Part shown: one piece after another, positions 1-4,201 of the stretch
Position numbering within the stretch: position 1 is the first letter of the stretch
Layout of the letters: each line of letters begins with the position of its first letter
Assembly: GCA_003222835.1 (NCBI GenBank)
Contig: QHXE01000588.1
Location: 1-5,023, forward strand
Direction of reading: 5' to 3'
Length of the DNA: 5,023 nt
DNA from: Acidobacteriota bacterium
Lineage (GTDB): Bacteria > Acidobacteriota > Blastocatellia > Pyrinomonadales > Pyrinomonadaceae
Made by a program: the position numbers and the translations under genes
The notes under the pieces: model-generated
What the model was told of the DNA's origin: nothing
The model's input: only the letters and a program-made list of their open reading frames with translations
Databases searched by the model: none

Positions 1-1
1 T

Positions 2-508
2 CAGCCGGTGAACCAACATTCGATGATGAAAGAGCCGCTGCGCCTGAATGAAGTCGTTTCGGAGTGTGTGCGCTCGGCCCAAGTGCTGGCAGCGCAAAGA
101 GATTTGCGATTGCATCTGAATGGGCCGCTGTCCGAGGTCAATTTCAACGGCGACGATGAATTGCTCAAGCGAATGCTGCTGAATTTGCTCGACAACGCCG
201 TGAAATACACCGCGCCGGGAGGCGACGTTAGCGTTGCGCTTTCGACCCAAAACGGAAGCGCTCGGATCGTGGTCACCGACAGCGGTATTGGCATTCCTTC
301 GGCAGACCAGCCGCGCATCTTCGATCGCTTTTATCGGGTAGATAAAGCTCGTTCGCGTGCTTTAGGAGGCGCAGGCTTAGGCTTGTCGATTGCTAAGTGG
401 ATAGTCGAGGCGCATGGAGGAACGATCTGCGTTGAAAGCATGGCGAACCAGGGAAGCGAGTTTATCGTGGAGTTGCCTTTGAAAGCCGACGGTCGACCAA
501 TAGAATGA
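2..508 (+). CDS. Sensor histidine kinase, C-terminal ATPase part (5' partial)
   Basis: This is the catalytic end of a two-component sensor kinase, the part that binds ATP and phosphorylates the kinase's own His. The frame is open from the left edge, so the sensor, membrane and HisKA parts lie outside the window. The HATPase_c motifs are all visible in order: N box LLNLLDNAVKY (Asn codon 194-196), G1 box DSGIGIP (from 278), F box IFDRFYRVD (about 317-343) and G2 box GGAGLGLSI (365-391), followed by the usual VEAHGG and a final beta strand ending ELPL. About 14 residues follow before TGA. The FDRFYRVDKARSR and GLGLSI wording is typical of kinases that pair with OmpR/PhoB-type regulators; the partner is not in view. 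The first possible start codons inside the window (GTG at 8, ATG at 23) lie in the linker before the ATPase and are unlikely to be real starts. Family call is firm; the signal sensed is unknown. Confidence 0.93.
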   Translation, partial: QPVNQHSMMKEPLRLNEVVSECVRSAQVLAAQRDLRLHLNGPLSEVNFNGDDELLKRMLLNLLDNAVKYTAPGGDVSVALSTQNGSARIVVTDSGIGIPSADQPRIFDRFYRVDKARSRALGGAGLGLSIAKWIVEAHGGTICVESMANQGSEFIVELPLKADGRPIE

Positions 509-537
509 TTGGTGTTGCAACTCTGCCTCGCTATAAT
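509..537 (+). promoter_or_regulatory. Sigma70-type promoter of the toxin-antitoxin operon
   Basis: A perfect TATAAT -10 box lies at 532-537, with TTGGTG at 509-514 as a weak -35 (only TTG matches the consensus) and an optimal 17-base spacer. Transcription would start near 544, giving a leader of roughly 20 bases that holds the GAGG ribosome site (553-556) of the antitoxin gene. The -35 box begins directly after the kinase stop codon, so this is an independent promoter in a 54-base gap. Any autorepression operator for the antitoxin would be expected here, but I see no clear palindrome. Confidence 0.6.
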
Positions 538-562
538 TTCTAATGCGCTGTTGAGGTGAAAC

Positions 563-787
563 ATGGATATCGAGAATCTAGTCGAAGTCAATCCTAGAAA
601 GCTGAGCGGGACGCCTGTCTTTTCGGGCACTCGCGTGCCGATAAAGAACCTCTTCGATTACCTGGAAGAGGGAGATGGTCTCGACGTGTTCCTGGATGAC
701 TTTCCGACGGTCACGCGCGAGCAAGTCCAGGGAGTGCTGGAACTTTCCAGGGAAAAGTTACTGGCAGAATATGAAATTGCTGCTTGA
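563..787 (+). CDS. DUF433 family antitoxin
   Basis: This 74-residue protein matches the DUF433 family (COG2442), small helix-turn-helix-like proteins regarded as antitoxins of PIN-like toxins. The family signature is visible: SGTPVFSGTRVPIKNLFDYL (about residues 15-34), corresponding to the usual GxPVxxGTRVPVxxLxxxL, then a hydrophobic and acidic stretch FLDDFPTVTREQVQGVLEL (about 44-62) that would form the second helical half. The ATG at 563 is supported by GAGG at 553-556, 6 bases upstream, and by the promoter just before it. The last 17 bases overlap the start of the toxin gene, which implies translational coupling. Expected role: neutralise the partner and probably bind the shared promoter; both are family inference. 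Length is normal for the family and the gene looks intact. Confidence 0.88.
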   Translation: MDIENLVEVNPRKLSGTPVFSGTRVPIKNLFDYLEEGDGLDVFLDDFPTVTREQVQGVLELSREKLLAEYEIAA

Positions 788-1097
788 TGAGTGCGCCCCA
801 CGACGAATTAGACGAGAATTCGTCGGACATAATGTGCAAACTGTGGAGGACGCAGGATTCAAGGGACTGGAAAACGGCGATTTATTGAAAGCCGCAACCG
901 GCGTTTATGAAGTCCTGATTACGGTCGATCGAAACATGCCTTATCAACAACGAATCACCAATTTGCCCATCGCTGTCCTGATTCTAGTTGCGAAAAGAAA
1001 CAAGTATGAGCATCTGAAGCCGCTGATTCCACGCGCCCTGCAAGCCCTTGAAACGATCAAACCTGGCCAAGTGGTCGAAATCGCAACCCACAACTAA
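771..1097 (+). CDS. DUF5615 family PIN-like toxin (putative RNase)
   Basis: This 108-residue protein matches DUF5615 (COG4634), PIN-like predicted nucleases encoded beside DUF433 antitoxins. PIN-type proteins use clustered acidic residues to hold a metal and cut RNA. Visible acids are D6-E7 in the opening strand (KLLLDEC), E34 and D37 in GLENGDLL, and D53 in VLITVDRN, which are the family's expected positions. The ATG at 771 is chosen over an upstream in-frame ATG at 675 because the family begins right at the KLLLDE strand, and the longer version adds a peptide that is only the antitoxin read in another frame. There is no good ribosome site before 771, so translation probably depends on ribosomes finishing the antitoxin (17-base overlap). 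The gene ends 7 bases before the stop of a convergent gene. It looks intact and active. RNA cleavage in this subfamily is inferred from the fold. Confidence 0.87.
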   Translation: MKLLLDECAPRRIRREFVGHNVQTVEDAGFKGLENGDLLKAATGVYEVLITVDRNMPYQQRITNLPIAVLILVAKRNKYEHLKPLIPRALQALETIKPGQVVEIATHN

Positions 1098-1102
1098 ATC
1101 GC

Positions 1103-1116
1103 GGTCACTTATGACC
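1103..1116. terminator. Small hairpin between convergent genes (possible weak terminator)
   Basis: GGTCA and TGACC form a 5-bp stem around a CTTA loop, at the tail-to-tail junction of the toxin gene and the DUF1801-like gene. It overlaps the last codons of the minus-strand gene. There is no T-run on either side, so it does not meet the usual rule for an intrinsic terminator. Its position is the only real support. Confidence 0.2.
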
Positions 1117-1503
1117 CTGCGCCTTCCGCAGATCCTCAATGAATCTTTCGTCGCTGAATTTCGCCGCGCCGGCTTTTGTCAGCGTAGCCAATTCCTTGAA
1201 TAGCTGCTCATCGACTTCTTTGAAGTTAAAGCACGACTTGCCCTGCATTCTTTTCTTTAACTCCGGCGACAGGTTTTGTAGCAGCTCCGGGCACGCATAG
1301 ACGGACATCAGATAAAAGCTGACGTAATTTTTTCCCTGCCGCACTCCACCGAAACAGAGCGGTTGCTTATTCTTCATGATGTGGCGAGTGTTGAGCAGAT
1401 AGTTGCTCTCGGTGTCAGAGACGGCATCCATCTTCTTCGCATAAGGTTCGAAGATCGATTTGAGTCGGGCAAAAACCTCATTGAAATTATTTTTGATTGG
1501 CAT
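1105..1503 (-). CDS. DUF1801-like small protein, function unknown
   Basis: This 132-residue soluble protein has no signal peptide or membrane segment. The central part reads HIMKNKQPLCFGGVRQGKNY, then VSFYLMSVYACPELLQNLSP, then ELKKRMQGKSCFNFK. This fits the DUF1801/YdhG-like family (small alpha/beta proteins, often with a GKSCFNFK-type motif and a lysine-rich start), which has no settled biochemical role. The C-terminal part (LFKELATLTKAGAAKF) is a helix typical of the same group. The ATG at 1503 is preceded on the minus strand by AAGGG with a 6-base spacer (plus-strand 1510-1514), a good ribosome site. It stands alone, convergent with the toxin gene 7 bases away and divergent from the peptidase region. 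The family assignment is from recognition of the motif, not an alignment; a real coding gene is much surer than the family name. Confidence 0.72.
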   Translation of the reverse strand: MPIKNNFNEVFARLKSIFEPYAKKMDAVSDTESNYLLNTRHIMKNKQPLCFGGVRQGKNYVSFYLMSVYACPELLQNLSPELKKRMQGKSCFNFKEVDEQLFKELATLTKAGAAKFSDERFIEDLRKAQGHK

Positions 1504-1533
1504 GACGAGCCCTTAAAGACTGCGACGCCGGCA

Positions 1534-1561
1534 ATTCTAACGGAAAATGGTTTCGGGCCAA
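1534..1561 (-). promoter_or_regulatory. Candidate promoter of the DUF1801-like gene
   Basis: Read on the minus strand, TTGGCC (plus 1556-1561) and TAGAAT (plus 1534-1539) are separated by 16 bases. They match the sigma70 -35 at 4 of 6 and the -10 at 5 of 6. Transcription would start near 1527 and leave a leader of about 24 bases holding the AAGGG ribosome site. It is plausible by position and fit; no other box pair in the upstream 100 bases looked better. Confidence 0.35.
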
Positions 1562-1616
1562 AACTTAAGGCCTGTTTGACCTCGAGCAATCAAATCGGAG
1601 AAGGCAGGCCTCTGGG

Positions 1617-1753
1617 CAAGCCCAACAGACACCGCGCGGCATCACACCCGAAGATTACTTTTCATTTGAATTCATCAGCGATCCGAATGGCTCGCGTGAC
1701 GGAAAACTGGTGGCCATGTCGTCACGAAAATCGATCACGGCTGCGGAGCTTGA
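1617..1753 (+). pseudogene. Decayed 5' scrap of a second S9 peptidase gene
   Basis: Positions 1632-1736 align with 2047-2152 in the intact 5' part of the downstream peptidase gene: 94 of 105 bases identical by hand count, with one base missing in the scrap within 1711-1720. Translated from 1617, it reads QAQQTPRGITPEDYFSFEF and then ISDPNGSRDGKLVA, against TPRG/ITPEDYFSFEF-VSDANVSPDGRLVS in the live gene. So it covers the end of a signal peptide and the start of the mature N-terminus. The missing base shifts the frame; after it VTKID is readable in another frame up to TGA at 1751-1753. No start codon or signal peptide precedes it in frame (the frame is closed by TAA at 1566), and homology stops abruptly after 1736. 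It is therefore a remnant, not a gene. Most of the second copy has been lost, or only its head was ever duplicated. Confidence 0.85.
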
Positions 1754-1765
1754 ATTAATCGATGG

Positions 1766-1793
1766 TGCACAAATTAAGACGCGGATGTATCAT
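1766..1793 (+). promoter_or_regulatory. Weak candidate promoter for the zinc-ribbon ORF and peptidase
   Basis: TGCACA (1766-1771, 4 of 6 to the -35 consensus) and TATCAT (1788-1793, 5 of 6 to the -10) lie 16 bases apart. A start near 1800 would place the zinc-ribbon ATG about 26 bases downstream and the peptidase about 160 bases downstream on one transcript. The fit is modest and such pairs arise by chance. Confidence 0.22.
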
Positions 1794-1825
1794 GCGTGAG
1801 CGTTTCCTTTCATCCCGGAACAAGC

Positions 1826-1966
1826 ATGAAGCGTTGCCCCGCATGTCAGCATATTTACTCCGACGGGACGATAAAGTTCTGTCGGGTTGAAGGCCGGCTC
1901 GTCCTCAGCAACTGCCCTTCACCGGAATTCTTTGAAACGCCAGCCAAGTTAGAGAGGACACAATGA
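1826..1966 (+). CDS. 46-residue zinc-ribbon peptide, possibly a truncated gene head
   Basis: This short ORF begins MKRCPACQHIYSDGTIKFC, with Cys at residues 4, 7, 19 and 30. The CPxC-x11-C spacing followed by xxxG matches the small N-terminal zinc ribbon seen on many Acidobacteriota proteins (TPR, kinase and cyclase-like proteins), where it is normally only the first 25 or so residues of a much longer chain. Here the chain ends after 46 residues. The stop TGA (1964-1966) overlaps the peptidase ATG (1963-1965) as ATGA, the classic coupling arrangement. GGAA at 1817-1820, 5 bases before the ATG, is a modest ribosome site. Two readings fit: a real small protein or leader coupled to the peptidase, or the leftover head of a lost gene. 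The conserved ribbon shows that the sequence was once coding; present translation is unproven. Confidence 0.5.
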   Translation: MKRCPACQHIYSDGTIKFCRVEGRLVLSNCPSPEFFETPAKLERTQ

Positions 1967-2478
1967 AGAACATCTTTCGAACGTTTCATCTTGCCGCACT
2001 CTACTTTTGCTTATCAGTGGGCGTTACGGCGCAGACCAACACCTCGCCGCGCGGCATTACACCCGAAGATTACTTTTCATTTGAATTCGTCAGCGATGCG
2101 AACGTCTCGCCTGATGGAAGACTGGTGTCCTATGTAGTGACGAAAATCGATCGCGCGCAAAACCGCCGCAACTCTTCAATCTGGATGGCCGCGACTGATG
2201 GGAGGAGTCGCGCGCCGTGGCAATTCACCACCTCGCCGCAGTCGTCCAATTCGCCACGCTGGAGTCCGGATGGAAAGTGGCTTGCCAGTGGCCGGGCCGA
2301 CTCCGGCGGCGGCCGCGGGTGCAGCACCTTTCGATCAGTCGCGCAATCAGGTCTATCTGCTGGCGATGAACGGCGGCGAAGCGAAGCGAATTACCAATCT
2401 GAAGAATGGCGTCAGCGTATTTCGCTGGTCGCCGGATGGAACTCGTCTGGTGGTCGTCAGTCGCATCGGTCCATCTGA
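1963..2478 (+). CDS. S9 peptidase, N-terminal open frame (signal peptide and first propeller blade)
   Basis: Read literally, this frame gives 171 residues. The first 24 form a Sec signal peptide: basic start MKNIFRTFH, a hydrophobic core AALYFCLSVGV, and a likely cleavage after VTA or VTAQ. The mature start ITPEDYFSFEFVSD is followed by SPDGRLVSYVVTKID and NRRNSSIWM, the opening strands of an S9 propeller, and then SPRWSPDGKWLA (WSPDG codons 2260-2274), a PD40-type blade motif. From about 2296 to the stop at 2478 the residues (GGGRGCSTF... onward) no longer resemble the family and are frameshifted read-through. If the frameshift is real, the product would be an exported stub with no catalytic domain. 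Confidence 0.7.
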   Translation: MKNIFRTFHLAALYFCLSVGVTAQTNTSPRGITPEDYFSFEFVSDANVSPDGRLVSYVVTKIDRAQNRRNSSIWMAATDGRSRAPWQFTTSPQSSNSPRWSPDGKWLASGRADSGGGRGCSTFRSVAQSGLSAGDERRRSEANYQSEEWRQRISLVAGWNSSGGRQSHRSI

Positions 2479-4054
2479 TAGCAGGCCCGATGCCCGCACC
2501 GAAAGCCGCGATCGCAGCGACGTGCGGCACTACAGGAATAGTTCTTACAAATTCAATGACACCGGTTGGTTCGACGATCGGCGCACTCATCTTTGGATCG
2601 TCGATGTGAAGACTGGTAGCGCGAAGCAGATCACTGACGGCAATGATTGGAACGACAGCGATCCGCAATGGTCGCCGGACGGAAAGCGCATCGCGTTTGT
2701 TTCGAATCGCACGGGCAAGGAATACGAAGAGAATCGCAACACGGATGTCTGGACCATCAATGCCGATGGCAGCGCGTCGCTAACGAAGATTTCGGATCAT
2801 GACGAAGCCGACAATCAGCCGCGCTGGTCGCCGGATGGGAAATGGATTGCGTTTACCGGTGAAGTTCACGATCGCGATCATCCGAAGATCTGGCTGGCGA
2901 CGGCGACGGGCGGCGCCGCGTCGGTGCTGGCAGCAAACGGGCTCGATCTCATTCCCGGTGGATTGGAATGGTCAGATGATGGCAAATCGCTCTACTTCGA
3001 AACCGGAGTCAAGGGCGAGAATCATTTATTCCGCGTCGATCTCGCGACGAAATCGATCGCCCAGGTTACTTCAGGTCCGCGCGCTGTTCGCGGCGTAGAT
3101 TTCAATTTCGCAGGCGGCGAGATGGTCTATCTCGCTAACGACTTTAAGCATCTCGACGATCTTTATGTCGCTGATCTAAACGGAAAGAACGAACGCAAGT
3201 TGACGAATCTAAACCAGGCTCTTTGGCAGCAACTACAACTGGCCGAGGTTGAGCGGTTCACTTACAAGAGCGCGGACGACTGGGACATCGATGGCTTCTT
3301 CGTCAAACCGATCGGTTGGCGAGGCGGACGAAAGTATCCGCTGATTCTCAGCGTTCATGGCGGACCGGCGGGACAATACGGCGTCGATTGGTATCATGAG
3401 TTTCAGGTTTATGCCGCGAAGGGTTATGCGGTCTTGTTCACGAATCCTCGGGGCTCGACTGGTTATGGTCAAAAGTTCGAGCGCGGAATCGTGGGCGAAT
3501 GGGGCGGTAAGGATTTCATCGACATCATGAACGGTGTCGATGCGACGCTGAAGAAATATCCGTGGATCGATCAGCAGCGGATGGGCGTGACCGGTGGCAG
3601 TTACGGCGGCTATATGACTAACTGGATAGTCAGTCACACGGATCGCTTCAAAGCCGCGGTCACGCTGCGCAGTGTTTCGAATTTCATTTCTGACGATGGC
3701 ACGCGCGACGGCGCTTACGGTCATGCGCCCGATTTCGGCGGCGACATTTTTCAGAAGATGGATTTATATTGGGACCGCTCGCCTTTGAAATACGCAAAGA
3801 ACGTGAAGACGCCGACCTTGATTCTGCATTCAGACAACGACTATCGCGTGCCCATCGAACAGGGCGAGCAATGGTTCCGCGCGTTGAAACATTTCGGCGT
3901 GATGACCGAGATCGTTTTCTTCCCGCGCGAGAACCACAACCTTACGCGCACCGGCGAGCCAAAACACCTGGTTGAGAGCTTGAATTGGCAGCTCTATTGG
4001 TTCGATCGATTTCTGGACGGAAATAGCAACGCCGTGCCGCCGGACCAAAAGTGA
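2198..4054 (+). CDS. S9 peptidase, C-terminal open frame (propeller and catalytic domain)
   Basis: This frame is genuine from about 2297 on; the roughly 33 residues between the ATG at 2198 and the frame change are out-of-frame sequence, so that ATG is not a true start. Propeller repeats are visible as RWSPDG (2424-2441), QWSPDG (2667-2684), RWSPDG (2823-2838) and a degenerate EWSDDG (2967-2983). The motif SDVRHYRNSSYKFNDTGWFD (about 2517-2576) is typical of the family. The hydrolase follows with HGGP (3356 on), NPRGSTGYG, GGSYGGYM (catalytic Ser codon 3599-3601), HSDNDYRVP (Asp codon 3839-3841) and ENHNLTRTG (His codon 3935-3937). Made alone, it would lack the signal peptide and first blade, so it would not be exported and would probably fold poorly. 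Confidence 0.8.
   Translation: MGGVARRGNSPPRRSRPIRHAGVRMESGLPVAGPTPAAAAGAAPFDQSRNQVYLLAMNGGEAKRITNLKNGVSVFRWSPDGTRLVVVSRIGPSDSRPDARTESRDRSDVRHYRNSSYKFNDTGWFDDRRTHLWIVDVKTGSAKQITDGNDWNDSDPQWSPDGKRIAFVSNRTGKEYEENRNTDVWTINADGSASLTKISDHDEADNQPRWSPDGKWIAFTGEVHDRDHPKIWLATATGGAASVLAANGLDLIPGGLEWSDDGKSLYFETGVKGENHLFRVDLATKSIAQVTSGPRAVRGVDFNFAGGEMVYLANDFKHLDDLYVADLNGKNERKLTNLNQALWQQLQLAEVERFTYKSADDWDIDGFFVKPIGWRGGRKYPLILSVHGGPAGQYGVDWYHEFQVYAAKGYAVLFTNPRGSTGYGQKFERGIVGEWGGKDFIDIMNGVDATLKKYPWIDQQRMGVTGGSYGGYMTNWIVSHTDRFKAAVTLRSVSNFISDDGTRDGAYGHAPDFGGDIFQKMDLYWDRSPLKYAKNVKTPTLILHSDNDYRVPIEQGEQWFRALKHFGVMTEIVFFPRENHNLTRTGEPKHLVESLNWQLYWFDRFLDGNSNAVPPDQK
2282..2297 (+). other. Frameshift site within the S9 peptidase gene
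   Basis: Upstream protein similarity ends at SPDGKWLA(SGR) in one frame, and downstream similarity resumes as (R)PTPAAAAGAAPFDQ in the next frame. The simplest repair is to remove one G from the GGG at 2294-2296, giving ...KWLASGRPTPAAAAG. Because relatives as I recall them read WLAFxS or similar here, loss of 5 bases just after 2286 (WLAF-VAGPTP) is an alternative. The surroundings are GC-rich and repetitive (gccgggccgactccggcggc), where both replication slips and base-calling errors occur. Confidence 0.8.
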
Positions 4055-4059
4055 TTCGC

Positions 4060-4077
4060 GGCTCTAGGGGACGAGCC
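4060..4077 (+). terminator. Hairpin after the peptidase stop (weak terminator candidate)
   Basis: GGCTC (4060-4064) and GAGCC (4073-4077) form a 5-bp GC-rich stem with an 8-base loop, starting 6 bases after the peptidase TGA. No T-run follows. A second 5-bp hairpin, CTACC/GGTAG with a CTTT loop, lies at 4113-4126 and is followed by a pyrimidine-rich stretch without a clear T-run. Either could end or stabilise the transcript, but neither is a canonical intrinsic terminator. Confidence 0.2.
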
Positions 4078-4189
4078 ATGCACCCAGACCTGATTATGCC
4101 CGTCTCTCATGACTACCCTTTGGTAGCCCTATCTATCTTCATTCCATTCGAGCGACGTCTTTATTCGTCAGCGAATTTCTTAGCAGGAT

Positions 4190-4194
4190 GGAGG
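4190..4194 (+). promoter_or_regulatory. Ribosome binding site of the MEDS kinase
   Basis: GGAGG, 7 bases before the ATG at 4202, is a near-ideal Shine-Dalgarno sequence and fixes the start. The 147-base gap before this gene shows no convincing -35/-10 pair, so the promoter is not assigned. Confidence 0.75.
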
Positions 4195-4201
4195 AATATC
4201 G

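Larger units (their letters stand above)
1963..4054 (+). pseudogene. Secreted S9 family peptidase, full gene split by a frameshift
   Basis: The gene encodes an exported serine peptidase of the prolyl oligopeptidase (S9) clan, acylaminoacyl/dipeptidyl-peptidase type. Such enzymes cleave short peptides that enter through a beta-propeller. The reading starts in the frame of 1963 and ends in the next frame at 4054. Joined near 2296, the product is 696 residues, normal for the family: signal peptide 1-24, propeller about 40-400, hydrolase about 430-690. In joined numbering the triad is Ser546 (GGSYGG), Asp626 (NDYRVP) and His658 (ENHNLT); HGGP at 465-468 supplies the oxyanion region. The ATG at 1963 has GAGG at 1954-1957, 5 bases upstream, and overlaps the preceding zinc-ribbon ORF by 4 bases. 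Everything outside the frame change reads as well-conserved protein. The lesion is therefore either recent or a sequencing error; as written, the gene cannot give one active chain. Confidence 0.88.

Noticed and set aside
675..770. Earlier in-frame start for the toxin, giving 140 residues
   Set aside because: The extra 32 residues are only the antitoxin coding sequence in another frame; the family starts at the KLLLDE strand encoded from 771.
1568..1624. Inverted repeats as possible transposon ends or a target site
   Set aside because: The 7-bp repeat contains a self-palindromic AGGCCT, which arises easily by chance. There is no transposase trace and no flanking target duplication. It is kept only as context for the breakpoint.
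1363..1758. 131-codon plus-strand ORF across the start of the DUF1801-like gene and the peptidase scrap
   Set aside because: It runs antisense to a gene with a good ribosome site and family motifs, and it reads the peptidase scrap in the wrong frame. The residues resemble no family.
2282..2297. Programmed ribosomal frameshifting in the peptidase
   Set aside because: There is no slippery heptamer, no internal Shine-Dalgarno at the right distance and no obvious stimulatory hairpin just downstream; programmed shifting is not known for this family.
3233..3724. 163-codon minus-strand ORF inside the peptidase gene
   Set aside because: It is antisense to the conserved HGGP to GGSYGG catalytic stretch, with no family resemblance; it is a shadow ORF from codon bias. 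The minus-strand ORF at 2225-2668 is rejected for the same reason.
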